A stretch of 64,000 nucleotides of DNA from Ochotona curzoniae. Taxonomy: Eukaryota; Chordata; Mammalia; Lagomorpha; Ochotonidae. Positions 47,336 to 59,442 of this stretch are shown here, in pieces. The notes beneath the pieces are model-generated. The model did not search any database. It saw nothing but the letters and a program-made list of their open reading frames with translations, and was not told the DNA's origin. The stretch lies in assembly GCF_017591425.1 (NCBI RefSeq), contig NW_024466459.1, positions 6,200,001 to 6,264,000 on the forward strand. Direction: 5' to 3'. How positions within the stretch are numbered: the stretch's first letter is position 1; each line of letters opens with the position of its first letter. The position numbers and the translations under genes are program-made.

Positions 47336-50300
47336 TCTGGCCTGCCCTAGGATCAAGGCAGATTAGCATTTTGCTGATTTTCTTCCGCTGTCACACTACA
47401 CCGAAGCTGTCACATGTCCATGGAAATGTCTCTGAAGTGACATTCCGTTGCCAAACTAAGCGGTGCCTTGTTGTCACTCAGATATGGAGAGTGGAGTCCA
47501 GGGAGGGAGGGTGAGATCAAGTCTAGACAGACTCGCTGGCTCATGGGTCCATGGAGACACCAATTAACTAACCAGTTAACTAACGCCAATTAATTAACTG
47601 ATGCTAGATCTCTCGTGGGGTTATTGTGAAGATGTAAGGAAACACTGCATGATGCCTGATGTGGTTGCTTTATCATCTTTGGATTTATTGCCTTTGAAGC
47701 AGACATGTCTCATTGTTAATATGAACTTGAGAACTTTCATCTCTGTCCCTTTTCTGCACCACCAACAGGAATATATTTCTAGCACTTAAAATAAGAAACA
47801 CTATCCTGTATCTCTTTTTTCTCTGGAATCTTTAAACATATTTCTTTTAGAAAAATATGGAAAAATTAGGCAGTCATTTTGGGATCTAGAAAAATTTATG
47901 GAGAGCTCTTTAAATCAGAATTCATATCATGCGATTTTTATTATACCTAAATTAGATTTTATGGAGAGATCTTTTTTAATAAACAGATTTTGATTTGAAT
48001 CTTCACCCCACCGCTAAACACTGTGTGGCTTCTTTGACCTAGTTCATCACCCTCTGAGTTTCAGCTAGCATGTCTGCCTCTTGTATTTTCAGGGTAATTA
48101 GCCGAACTATATAAACAGAGTATCTGGTGCAGTTTGGAGCTATATATATAGTTGCTGATTTTCACCCCCTTGCCCACCAACAAGAGCTAGTGACTGTCAG
48201 GAAAATCACAAGTCCCTTCTTGGGGAGAATTCATTAGAAACAGTGAAGCTGTGAAGGTGGCAGAGGAGAGGTAGAAGGTAGGCAGCCAAGAGGCTCTGAA
48301 AACACAGACATAAAATGGCTCTGCTGTGTTTACCCTCCCTTGCCAGTCCTAATGCCAGTTTCAGCTTGGCACCTTGCTACTGTCTAGAGGTAGTACTTGA
48401 AAAACCGCACCCAAGCCTGAGATCCCATCACAAACCACCACCTCTTACAATAATAGTCCCCTTGGTCTTTGTGTTTCTTAAACCTCTGACACAGGAATTA
48501 ATCTGGAACAACACCCCAAATTAACCAAAATAGTCTATAATAGAGGTTTCCAACCCTATGATTTAGGACATCTGAAATCAAGATACTCTACCACTGTAAC
48601 ATTCAAGGTAATTTTTCTAATATGTATGTGATGTGTTTTAAAATAAGAAATAAAATAGTCCACACATGCAGGAAATTTTATTTTCCTTTGCAGCATCTAG
48701 TATAAATCCCTCCACCCATCTTTCTAGAAGTCTGTTACTCCCCAGGGACAGTAGGAGGTGTGTGAATTTCCCATTGAATGTTCACAACTTTCACACCCTG
48801 ATGTCATAGGGAAGGAGTGGTGCAGGTTTCTCATGCTCTCAGCTACCGCTCTGATTCCTATCTAGAAATCCTGAAGACAGTTCTGAGCTCGAAGTAAAGT
48901 CTCCAGTTTGGAGCTTGACATCATCCACTGAGTGTTGTCTAGAATAAAGTGGATTGTTAAGTATCCAAGCAGATTATCCAAACCCATTTCAGGACAGTAT
49001 CTGCAGACTCAAGTGCTGAGTAGTACTTAAACTGTTGCCTTAATGTCATTGTCAAGGAATGTGAAATAAACTCTAGATATTGAGTGATGAAAAGGGCGGT
49101 CTATCGCTTTCTTAGGAACTTAGGAGAACACTAGGGTGGATCATTTTTTTCCTCCAGCATAGCTTTGTTCTGCTTCAGTTTCGTGTACTCAAAGACACCA
49201 CACAGTGCATTAAGTCCACGTGGTAATGTCTTGGAAATTGCCATTCTGCAAACTCGTTTCTGTGACATTCACAGGACAGCAGGTAAGAGTCTCTCACAAG
49301 AGAAAGAAACCCAAAACATGGGTGGCAATGTTATTGGAAACAGATGGCATAATCATCTTGGCATAACCTACCTGTATTTAGGTTCTCCAGAAATTCTCTG
49401 TTTGCAGTTGACTGCCTGTGTACCCCTCCAAGTCTGACACAAAGCTAAACATTGACTCTGTTACCTGCTCTTGCATGATTTTATGGCACAACTGGCACAT
49501 GACTTTTATCTGCAATTGTGTCTTGGTGTGCACGCATACCATCCGCGTGTGACCATCGGTGCATCTCGAAACTGCCATGGTCTAGATGTGGAGCTGGCAG
49601 GAGAGGTTGTCCACAGGAGTGGTGTTAACATCTCAGGGAGTACCTTGACTTGCAAGAAGCACCTAGCTGGCCAGTACTTTCAGAAACAAAGATGCAAGTG
49701 ACAGTAAAGATGCAGGAGAGAAAGTGACAGTGAGAGAGAAATGCAAGCCACGTGATTATAATAACTGTACTTGGATTCCCGAAAATACGGTTTTACTTTT
49801 TCAGAAATATAATTTTCTGAAAATCTGGATTGAAATGAACTCATTGCTTCTGAATTTCCCATAGGGTAAGCACTCTTGAATTCTCTGAAAAGAAAGAAGA
49901 AAGAGAGAAGGAAGGAAAGCAAGCAAGATACTTTTGTCACAGTCGGGGATTGTAATAATACAAAGTGCTACGGAATTGAGCAGAAGTTACTTGGCATCAA
50001 AAGTGTACACAATAGGAAAAACCCTGGTACCTTCTTTACCATTGGATATTAATCTCTCCAACTGTTCATTTCTGAGCAGGCCACGTAGCACCACGAGCCA
50101 GGGATGCATAAGTTTGAGAAAGCTCCACTGTTTCTCAAAAGACTATGTTGGGACGGCACCAATGATCCCTATGCCTTTCATGAGTGTCAAAGTAAAGATC
50201 TCAGTGTAGAGAAACAGGGCAAAGGAAACAAAAAAAAAAAATGAGTGAGAGTAAGGGACGTGGTATTCTCTTTGCTGTCCACCATTGCCATGAACAATAT

Positions 50301-50520
50301 TAAATAACCTGCTTGACTGTCAAGTTTTATATTGTGTTTGTTATTATAACCAGGTATCTTGTTTGTTTCATGATACCATGATATCTTTCGGGTTTTATTG
50401 TGGTCTATTCAAAAGCAGAATGCTATGGAAAGTGTGGACAATAAGAATACACGACGTGTTAGTGTCTAGATTAGTATAGGGGTTTTATATGTGTGTGTTT
50501 GTAAAATCTATCAAGGTAAG
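47336..50520. other. Single-copy DNA with one exon-like unit
   Basis: A 125-nt unit at 49158-49282 has good splice-like borders and stays open in one frame (see findings). A GA-rich tract lies at 49883-49926. Otherwise no gene or repeat recognised in 3.2 kb. Confidence 0.35.
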
Positions 50521-50745
50521 CAGCAGTTTTGAAGACTGGCTTCATGATGCAACAGGGAAAGCCACCGCTTTTGATTCTGGCATCTTGTGTGACCACCGGT
50601 GTGAGTTCCAGCTTCTCCACTTCCAATCCAGGCCCCTGCAAACATCCCTTGAAAAGCAACAGAAAATGATCCAAGTGTTTGGGTCCTTGTGACTGTGGTC
50701 GCCATTTGGAGAATGAACCAGCAAATCAAAGAGGTTTCTCTGGCA
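50521..50745 (+). mobile_element. Old C-SINE with internal deletion
   Basis: 'aagccaccgcttttgattct', 'gtgagttccagcttctccac', 'ttccaatccaggcccctgca', 'gcaacagaaaatgatccaag' and 'catttggagaatgaaccagc' match the older subtype. The segment between 'gggtcc' and 'gtggtcgccat' lacks about 70 bp. Confidence 0.72.
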
Positions 50746-52295
50746 TATTCTTGCTGATTTGGTCTTTCAGAACAAAAAGTAGTACTGGATCTAGGAGAGA
50801 GTTGGAGAAGCAATTGAAAAGAGAATGACTCCAAATGGGCAGACTCAGCCTCACCAGACAGGTGTGACTGACTTTAACTTGTCTAGGCCTTGCGCCTTCC
50901 ATATTCCTCAGTACCCTCTTAATCCCATAGTAGGTTTCCTAAAAATGCTAACAGATCTATTCACTGCCAGGGAAAAACAGGCCTTGGTTAGGCCAAAGTC
51001 AATAAAGTTCCTGGTTTGAGTGTTGTATTTCATGGGCCATACATTTTACCATTTATAACACATGCTTCTGAAATTGCAAAAGAGAATGCATTTTAAAACT
51101 GAAATACCTTTTAAAGTCCTGCCCTGCTGATTTTCGGGTTGTTACTCATGCTTATATCTTAATGGATTCCACAAATCAAGTCTGTGTTTCTCTTGGTGAA
51201 TGTTGCTGATACTTACAAATGAGTATCATTTACCCCTCCCACTACCACCCCCACAGCCCTTTAAGGAAGAAATCAAAGCCCAAAGTTATAAATACAGAAC
51301 CCCGCTGTTGGGGGCCTCCTTCTCCCTCTCCTACCCCCCACCCAGGAGGTAATGGATTTCTCTTTTCACAGTGTTAAAAGGATCAGTAAATCATTGGGTC
51401 ACCTATTGATATGAAAGTCTTTCATTTGCGATCATTAGCTTTAGCAAATTGCAGAAGAAAAATACAAAAGAGCAAATAAATCTAGGAAAAATTACACAGG
51501 TTTTTACGAAGTATGGGTGGAGTGGAAAAAGTGATGTTGGCTTAATTACCCACACTTAGTCATAAGGTGCAGGAAGCAGAGGTTTTAAAAAGTCCAGTTG
51601 GGGCTGTGTTTTATATATATGCACACACATCCACATAGATTTTAAGGTGTTAATTTCCATCACATCATTCTGTGCCGGGTTACCATGTTAAAAACTGCTG
51701 CATCTTGACCTTCGTGTGAAATGTTAAAATCACACTCGCTTGGAAAGTCCAACTGCCATGAAACACGTTTTCTGCACAGTCATGGAGGAATCGCTCTATA
51801 CAAGCAGCAGACATGGGTATCCGGGTGTCTTGCGGAGGAAAGAAGACCACGGCAGCCCGATATGTCTGGATTCCCTGTGTTTTGGCATCATCTCATTTTT
51901 GCATCCATTTGTTGACTCACACCATGATGTGAACTTTAAGTATCCTAATCCCTATTGTCTCCTCCGTTTCTAAATAACAGCCACTCCTTCAATGGCTCAA
52001 GTCAATCTAGGATCCTATCCATTGTACCACTAATTAAACAGTTGCAGCACTCATGGGCAGAACTACAATTGGTTTACACCAGCATTTACTTATCTAATCC
52101 TTTGTACCTTATGTTTTCCCATGCCTGCACATGTCTCTCAAAGTTACTGAATATTCACTAAGGATTTACATGTGTCTGGGGTGTTTCGCAACCAGTCATC
52201 ATCCTTGCAGAACACTGCATATAATAATTTCCAGAACAATGTCAACATGTGTCCCTCTGGGAACTTAGTATTTTCATTTCACTCAACTGAGTCTT
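50746..52295. other. Single-copy non-coding DNA
   Basis: No gene or repeat recognised. The pyrimidine-rich part 51297-51350 is C-rich (ctcctaccccccacccagg). Confidence 0.4.
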
Positions 52296-52612
52296 TAAAA
52301 AAAAAAAAGATGTATGCATCTTTATTAGAAAGCAGATTTATAAAGAGAAGCAGAGACAGAGAGAGCTCTTTTGTCAGCTGGCTCACTGATGAAATGGCCG
52401 CAACACCTAGGGCCTGGTTGAAATGAAGCCAGGAGCTTCTGTCTGGTCTCCCACACGGGTGCAGGGTCCCAAGGCTTTGGACCATCCTCCACTGCTTTTC
52501 CATGCCACAAGAAGGGAATTCCATGGAACAGCCAAAACCTGAACTGGCTCCCATTTGGGATGCCAGTACTTCAGGTGGGAGAATTAACTGTTATGCCATC
52601 ACACAGGCTGCA
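52296..52612 (-). mobile_element. C-SINE with aberrant 3' junction
   Basis: Minus strand: 'gcatctttattagaaagcag', 'tctgtctggtctcccacacg', 'aaggctttggaccatcctcc', right end atgccatcacacaggctgca. The left end is unusual: a run of about A12 precedes the element where the complement of its poly-A tail (T) would be expected. Confidence 0.85.
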
Positions 52613-52815
52613 GTTTTAAGTCTGAATACTGTTGAATTAAACAAAATGTTAGAGCGGGCAAAAATTTAACGACAGTTGTGGGGCAGATCACTTCTTTCCT
52701 TAAGAAACCTTTATGTTTGCTTTTAAAATCTTCCAATATCAGGAGGAGGCACATTAAAATATCAAGGGTAATTTTCTTTACTTCGAGCCAATTGATTGTA
52801 AATGCTACCTTCACA
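52613..52815. other. Non-coding DNA upstream of provirus remnant
   Basis: No clear repeat; may belong to the decayed provirus but nothing is recognisable. Confidence 0.3.
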
Positions 52816-52985
52816 GGCAACATTGGAACTAGTACTTGACCAAACAACTGGATACTATGTGTTAGCCAAAAATCACCTCCAAAATTAACCATTGCAGAGA
52901 CTTTATCAACAACATAGAGGTACTGCTACAGCCATAGCAATAACACCAGTCTCTCCTTGCAACAGGTTTCTACACAAGTAGACTG
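52816..52985 (+). pseudogene. Possible env surface-subunit remnant of an endogenous retrovirus
   Basis: Reading forward, the residues GTST, a stop, then PNNW and a C a few residues on fall in the order of the conserved 'STYxCLPxNWTGxC' region near the end of gammaretrovirus-type surface glycoproteins. Two stop codons follow within 30 codons. The match is short and could be chance; support comes mainly from the clearer env tail 650 bp downstream in the same orientation. The piece is non-functional. Confidence 0.3.
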
Positions 52986-53611
52986 CTTTTTCTCTAACTA
53001 GTCCTAGACTACTCTTCAACCACTTTTCAACCAACAGCCTTCAATATAGGGAACACTGGCATCTGATCCAGAGAGGAGCAGAACACAGAATCCCACGTTG
53101 GAAATGAGGGAAAAGTCTGTGCTGAGGGATCAGTGGTGATACACAGCATTCATTCTGCGGGACAATGTGGGAATAAACAACTCTGTCTTCCTTTTCGAGC
53201 GAATACAAACATTTAGCAGATGTGTTAAACATCTTGGCCTGGATAATGAGTGCCCGAGGTCGTTCTTGAATCTCCATGCATTGGCAAGTTGTTATTGAAT
53301 ATAGAGCAAAGTAAAGGTGCCCATGCAGAGGACGGCAGAATTATGGGGAGATGGGATTGGTTTAGCTGCTTGACAGCCTGTGCACCTGCTGGGAACTTGT
53401 AGTAAATACACACCCTCAGATAGCACTCCAGGCCTGCCATACCAAAGTTTGCATCTTCAATGATGTGTCAGAGGAGATTGTCACACATGTTAAAAAGTGG
53501 CAAGTATTTCTGCAAGTATCTAGGATCTTGCCTTCGTTGGGAAGACTCCCTGGCATCATTTCCTCCAAACAGCCTTCTGAGACATATTGTGATCGACTCA
53601 ATAATTAACAA
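52986..53611. other. Sequence between env remnants
   Basis: This should hold the env transmembrane ectodomain if the provirus were collinear, but I cannot recognise the heptad region, the immunosuppressive-like segment or the disulphide motif on either strand. It may be strongly decayed or replaced by other sequence. Confidence 0.3.
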
Positions 53612-53911
53612 AATGTGGGCAAGGCCTCAGGTTTTAACATCTGGGAATCCCCCCTACTAACTTGGTTCATGCCTATACTAGCCCCATTAATAGTTATAGG
53701 CCTTTTATTAACAATTGCTCCTGTTTTCTAAGGTTTGCCAAAGAAAAAATCCAAGAAGCCTCATGGGTCACTCTCAACCTACTGCTGCTCCACCCCACGT
53801 TCTGGTGTCCACTGAGCCCTCTCCAGACCACAATTAGGGACTACGACCCGCTTCAGCAGGAAGCAGCCAGAACGATTTCATCGCCCACTTTCCTATTACC
53901 AAGAGTCCGGA
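53612..53911 (+). pseudogene. Endogenous retrovirus env, transmembrane-subunit C-terminal remnant
   Basis: From 53612 a frame runs into a hydrophobic segment at about 53660-53722 (W-F-M-P-I-L-A-P-L-I-V-I-G-L-L-L-T-I-A-P) that has the composition and the terminal 'TI-x-P' signature of a gammaretrovirus-like env membrane anchor, stopped at 53729-53731. One frame over, the cytoplasmic tail continues from 53733 (RFAKEKIQE) and ends with RDYDPLQQEA near 53870, a motif typical of such tails. The frame change and stop show that the gene is dead. The LTR follows directly. Confidence 0.65.
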
Positions 53912-53912
53912 A

Positions 53913-54257
53913 TGATGGCTGCCCAGGTCACTGGAGACTAGGGGCTGGTCTGCCCCTCCCCGACATCTGACATCTCCTAGGCTCCAGCCTGGAACAGGAG
54001 GAAGGGCCACAGGAGCCAGTTACGTCATCCACCTGGCATGATCCCAGTTTACCGATGGCACACCTGAATGGACATTCTTTGCATAGTTGGGACACAGACA
54101 GCCCCTTGCCTTCCCACGTGTCTAGATGGGTATAAAACTCCTCCACACGTATCTCAGACGCCCTTTTCGCTTCCCTCTTCCTTCCCCTCTGCGTGAAGGG
54201 GGCCCAGGAGCGGATTTTCCAATAAAGCCAAATGAAGATCAACTTGCTTGAGCATCA
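53913..54257 (+). mobile_element. 3' LTR of an endogenous gammaretrovirus-like provirus
   Basis: It begins TGATGG after a decayed polypurine tract (aagagtccggaa). It has TATA box tataaaa at 54131-54137, a pyrimidine-rich R region, polyadenylation signal aataaa at 54221-54226 (90 bp after TATA), and ends near agcatca at about 54257. U5 appears very short or truncated. The env remnant immediately upstream fixes the orientation. No internal region follows, consistent with a 3' LTR. Exact ends are inferred. Confidence 0.65.
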
Positions 54258-54712
54258 GTAGTGGATATGAAAGACAACTGTTGTTGGAGCGGTGATTCGC
54301 TTTGTTTGTCTCCTTTTGCTCCCCTTTCTACAAGTCAATTAGGAAATGCCGAAGCAAGCATTGACAGAGGACGAATCAGATCAGCTTGTCCTGACACAAG
54401 TGTGCTCGTGTGGGTGTTTGTGTATGCGTGCAAAGTCTGTGGGGAAATGTGACTGGTTGTAGGCTCTCTCAATAAAATAGAGGCATTGGGGAAAATAGCA
54501 GGGGTGAAAGGTGGCTGTCAGCGTCCTTATTATCAACCTGCTTGGCTGCAAACTCCACAGTCCTCCTGGCAGCTGTGCATGCTTCCGGGGTAAGCCACAG
54601 GCAAAGAGGAAGAAACAAGGCATAGTGAACAAATGTTTGAAAACTTAGTAGAGGGAATAAATGCTAGAAGGGAAGAAGTAAATGAGAAGCTGTCTCCATT
54701 TCATAATATTTG
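54258..54712. other. Single-copy non-coding DNA
   Basis: Flank 3' of the provirus remnant; nothing recognised. Confidence 0.4.
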
Positions 54713-54778
54713 TGCATATATATAAGTATATAATATGCATTATATTATATATACTATATATATGTTCCTATATATAAT
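54713..54778. repeat. TA-rich imperfect microsatellite
   Basis: Continuous TA/TATTA mixture with local dyads. Confidence 0.9.
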
Positions 54779-55116
54779 TGAAATGCAATATTTTTAAGTA
54801 TCTTAACAGCAGCTCATTAGACCAAACATGAGATTTAGATTTATGTAGAATTATACATGGATAGTTTTGTCCTTCTCCATTTCCTTTAACAATATCCCCA
54901 GTAACAAGCTATGTGTCATGGTTACCTTCTTTATAACTTGTTCTTTGTAACTTCTCAATATACAGACAAGCATGATTTAAAAGAAACCAAGTATAGAAAA
55001 AGCTTATCCCAGTGTGTAACAGAGTATGTGCTTAACTAAATGATGGCTCTGCAATAAAATCCAGTCCTTGAATTGATTGTCTCATATTTAAACTTCAGAA
55101 ACTCATTAATTTTAAA
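54779..55116. other. AT-rich single-copy DNA
   Basis: Nothing recognised. Confidence 0.4.
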
Positions 55117-55478
55117 AAATAACTGTAGGACCCAGTGCGGTAGCCTCATGGCTAAAGTCCTCGCTTTGCATGCGCCAGGATCCCATATGGATGCTGATTC
55201 ATGGCCTGGCTGCTCCACTTCCCATCCAGCTCCCTGCTTGTCGCCTGGGAGAGCAGTTGAGGACGTCCCAAAGCTTTGGGATCCTGCACTTGAATATGGG
55301 AGACCCAGAGGAAGCTCTTGGCTCCTGGCTTTGAATCAGCTCAGCTACAGCCATTGCAGCCACTTGGGGTGTGAACCAACAGATGGGAGATCTTCCTCCT
55401 CCCCTCTGTCTCTCCTCCTCTGTGTATAGCTGCCTTTCCAAGAAAAATAAACCCTTTTAAAAGAAATAAATAACTGTA
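55117..55478 (+). mobile_element. Full-length C-SINE with perfect target duplication
   Basis: Body 55128 to about 55467: head ggacccagtgcggtagcctc, then catgcgccaggatcccatat, cccatccagctccctgcttg, gtcccaaagctttgggatcc, and tail ctttccaagaaaaataaacc. Flanks aaataactgta at 55117-55127 and 55468-55478 are identical. The B-box region is altered (gctgattcatggcc), so it probably no longer drives polymerase III. Confidence 0.94.
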
Positions 55479-56464
55479 AAATGAATGCAGTTAGTTAAGG
55501 CAAAGCTCATGAATATGAGTTGAAAAAATGTATTTAGTAATTGCAAAGCTCCATGATGATCCAAGTAGGATCAGGCACTGACAGAGTGAGAATCTGGAAG
55601 CAGGGGATGAGGCCGGATTCAGAGGATCAGTGAACAGGAAGCTGCGAAGGATAACTTTCCAGAGGTATCTGGCCTTATGAGAGTGAAGGCAGTAAAACAG
55701 CTTTTCCTTCCGTAGGGTTCTGCCCCAGGTGAGTCAAGCAGCTCTGCCACTGAAGATGTCTATTAAACTGGCCGCATGCAGAATTATCTTTCAAACTAGT
55801 GTCCTTGTGAAACCAAGAACTGTTTTCCAAGGTAAATGGTCAAACCACACACAACTTGTCACCTTCGAGAATAGATCATGAGGAATGCTCCAGCACTGAT
55901 TCTGGATAATTGAGATGACATAATAAACAAATAGAAGTAAGTTTAACCTTTATAATCTGACGTAGTGTCTTTTCTCCCAAGGGTTGATGAGCAAATATCA
56001 GAAAAAAATACCAAAAGTGGTTTCTTTTTCCTTGCATTAAAACTGCTAGCTTTTTTTTAAATAAAAAAATGTAAAATACAATTTTTATTTCATACACCTA
56101 TGGCCTTATCATGCCAAAGTATCCTATTACCTTCTCATAGGAGGTGTAAGTCTCTATAAATAGGCCAAAGAGTAATATTTTGTGGAAATCCATTGTTTCA
56201 TCATATTAAAACTGACTAAAAAATTCTGATACTGAAAATGAGTTGGAGCAAAATCAATATTTTTTTTTTAAATTACTACATCTTAGAATACACAATGTTG
56301 TTGAGCTGAACAAAATAACCTAGTTCACTGATGAATGAGCATCTTTCCATCCAAATTCCATAAAAGCTTGGGGGTCACAGATTTCAGGATTCTAAAATGA
56401 TATATATATATATTTTCTGTTTCCTCAATTAAAAAGATAAGGATTTAATCAGACAATTCAAACC
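55479..56464. other. Single-copy non-coding DNA
   Basis: AT-rich. A 13-nt unit with splice-like borders (tttccttccgtag|…|gtgagt, 55716-55728) is noted in the rejected list. Short TA run near 56400. Confidence 0.4.
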
Positions 56465-57510
56465 TTTTTTTTTTATGTCAACAGTTTTATTTAGCAACAG
56501 ATTGGTACTCGGGTGCCTAGCAGAATACAAAACCAATATCCAAATTCAAGAGAACTAGTATCCACAGAATGTCTGATGTGGGTGTGTAGCAGCCATTGCC
56601 AGGTTGAGACTTGATTTAAAGGAAAACAAATCCAAAGGATCACAGATACTAGAGGGTGTTGTTCAGGGGTGAGTTCCCAGCATCCAGACATTGGCATTTT
56701 ATCAGACTGAGATTTGTGATTTTAACATCAAGCCCAGGCTTTCTGTAATGAGGGAGCCGCAACACCCTCCTGCCACATCCTTTAATGTACCCTAAGTCAA
56801 GGCTGTGGCTTTACTAATCAGAACAAACGAAGACTCTCTCCAACAGAAGTTCCATCACCCTGTGTTAAAGTGACATCTGGTGTATTCTTTTTTGAAGGCT
56901 CTATGGTGTCAAAGCTGGGATGAAGTTAACTGTTACCCGACTCTTTCCCACACCAAGTAGTCCATCTTAATATGATTGGGAAGGACTAAGGGACAAGACC
57001 AGGTTCTCCTTAGTAAGCGTCCACCATGTCCTACATATGTTATCCAGAAAAACATAGGAAATGACAAAACTATTCTATCCACGTGCTTATCTTAGGAACT
57101 CGAGGGAATAGAAGCCTTCTTCTCCAAAAAGACCCATCTGTAAGAAAATGACTCAGAGAGATGAAATGTATGTTACATATCATATGGTTGAAGCAGAGTG
57201 GAGAAGAATTGACTCCATTTGACAGTGATGGGCAACCCACTGATCCATGATTTATTTTCACTGGTGCCAGGGAAAGTGGGTTTACAAGGGAACAAGCCAA
57301 TGAGCAAAGGCAGGAAAGGTGAGTAATGGTCTGCAAACCACACAGCCCTGTTTCTGCAGGTCTTCTTCTCTCGAGGCTGGTAGTTGGAAGCCAGCCCACA
57401 AGATTAAAAACACTGCAGACAAGTTTGTAAGTAGCACTGTTATTGACTGTATAAAAGAGAAAGAAGAGGCTTACTGCCATGGTGAGGATGTTCTGAACCT
57501 CCTTATACAC
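56465..57510 (-). other. Candidate polyadenylated transcript end or processed retrocopy
   Basis: On the minus strand an aataaa signal (56486-56491) lies 12 nt before a genomic A10 tract (56465-56474), the arrangement left by a reverse-transcribed poly(A) mRNA. Further upstream on the same strand a 146-codon frame (57070-57510) occurs, one of the longest in the window, but I recognise no domain. No target duplication was found, so the 5' limit is arbitrary. A chance A-run after an AT-rich signal is a real alternative. Confidence 0.25.
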
Positions 57511-59442
57511 AGAGGTTCCAATAATCTCTCATGTTTTTCCTAGGCAGATTTCCATCCAGTAGTATCTTGTAGTATCTTGGCAAAGGCCATTCTAGTAACC
57601 TCATTGGAAAGGAGTGAGTTTTAATTGCAGTGAAATCAGTATTTCTTCCTCAGCTAGCTGAGGAGGAGGAAGCATTTAAAAAATCAAATTCTATGAGATA
57701 TAAAGTCTATGAGATAATGCTATCATTACATATTATACAGAAGGTGAATGATTTTCTTATGTGTTCCAAACTATATGCAATAGCCCTTCTCTCATTCTAT
57801 TTTTTAAAAAACAAAAAGAAAAAAAAATTAGATAATCAATGAGATAAAAAGAATTTTCTGTCTGCATTTGCTCAAAGAAATTATATTTTCAAAGAACAGA
57901 TAAAAGGTAGGAAAGAATCAAGAATTACAACAATATCAGATAAGATTAAACAAACTTTTCAGCTACAAATAGGAAATGAATTGGTAGTCTTAATGGTAAT
58001 TAAAAGTTGGCATTTTTATTTAACCATGGATTTAATTTATTTTCAGCAGAAAAGCACTCTTCCAAAAATGAGCATGTCTGTTAACATGTTTTAGCCCATT
58101 ACAAAAGAAAGATGCATGCAGAAAATTCTATATGTATGATAATTTAATTTTCTGAAAAAGTATTATATGTGAGACTAGGTCAGTTTAGAGTCAAAAGTAA
58201 TAAAAGTAATAAAAGTTTCCATCAAAAGTTGATTTTCAACCTAAAGTGCAAATACAGGAGTCTTTGCATTGTGTTTTCAGAATCCAGGGAGCCTGGTTTC
58301 AGCATTGCCTTCTTTCTGTAGAAAAATCAATTAAGCCCAAATGAGTTCTTTTTTCTCTCTTTCAATGTATGTCCTTTAATGCAGTTTTTTTTCTTCAGAA
58401 TCAATGAAAAAAAACTGTATTATCCGTAATCCATACCTCACCCTTTTTCAAAAACGTCTGGCTCATAGAAGCCGGTTGTATATAAACTAAAACTGAAATG
58501 TTAATGAAGTAGTCACAGGATGTGGTTAAGAACCTGCATTTTTTTTAACATATCAGTCACTCAATACCATGTCAATTAACCCCATAATGTTTGAAACTGT
58601 TCTTGATGTCACCATTTTTCTGTTTTGTCCCAGCGCAGCTATTAATAGTGCTTTCAGTCTTAGTTGAAATAATAAAATATGAACAATGTATGAGGTGTAG
58701 ATTAGGAATTCACAGTTTCGTCTCTTTTTAAAGTAGTCAACCACTGAATGAACTATTAAATATTGAGAAATTGGGTTATTCTGCCACAATCACTCTGCAA
58801 CTCATGGACAGGTTTTTTTTTTTTTTTTCCAAGAAGTCACCCAGGAAAACTATCCAGTTATTCCCGAAGTGCATCCTAATGCAACCGTAAGAGTAGCTGA
58901 ACAGTCAGAGGGCATCCACGGGCACTGAGAGGGACACCGCATTTCTCAATGTACTAAAGCCAACTTTCCCAGCTCAACTCCAATGAGAAGTACAAGTGAC
59001 TATTCTATTTACTTGAAGGAAACCCGCATGATTAAAATGCATCCATTTTGACCTGTTATAGTGAAGTATATTATCTGTTATTTATCCTCTCTGAGAAATC
59101 ACTTTCTCTCATTCACCAGTGTGTCCCCCACAGTCTAGTCCAATACTTACATGTCTTTGTCAGGTGGTAAATATTTGTGAAGTCATATTATTACGTAAGA
59201 ATTGAAGTAGACCTCATTCTTGAGTCTTTATGGACAATTTCAAAAACCAAAATGGAAAAAAGTGGAAACAACAAGCCAAAATCATTTGGAAGGGAACAAT
59301 ACTAGATTCACACGTAAATCCTGGTAGAATTGTCCATTCTGATCCACTGTACCTTATCTCAAACAACTAGACTTCCTTCTAAGAATGAGTTCAGTCTGCC
59401 ATTCTAGAAATCGATCTAGGCTGTGTGACCCATGAGCTTCTC
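57511..59442. other. AT-rich single-copy DNA
   Basis: T18 run near 58812-58829. No gene or interspersed repeat recognised in 1.9 kb. Confidence 0.4.

Noticed and set aside
53640..53730. Mitochondrial insertion (cctatactagccccatta looks mitochondrial)
   Set aside because: The sequence fits an env membrane anchor followed by its cytoplasmic tail and an LTR; no mitochondrial gene order continues on either side.
55716..55728. 13-nt microexon between tttccttccgtag and gtgagt
   Set aside because: Too short, not a multiple of three, and both splice-like motifs are common by chance; kept only as a note.
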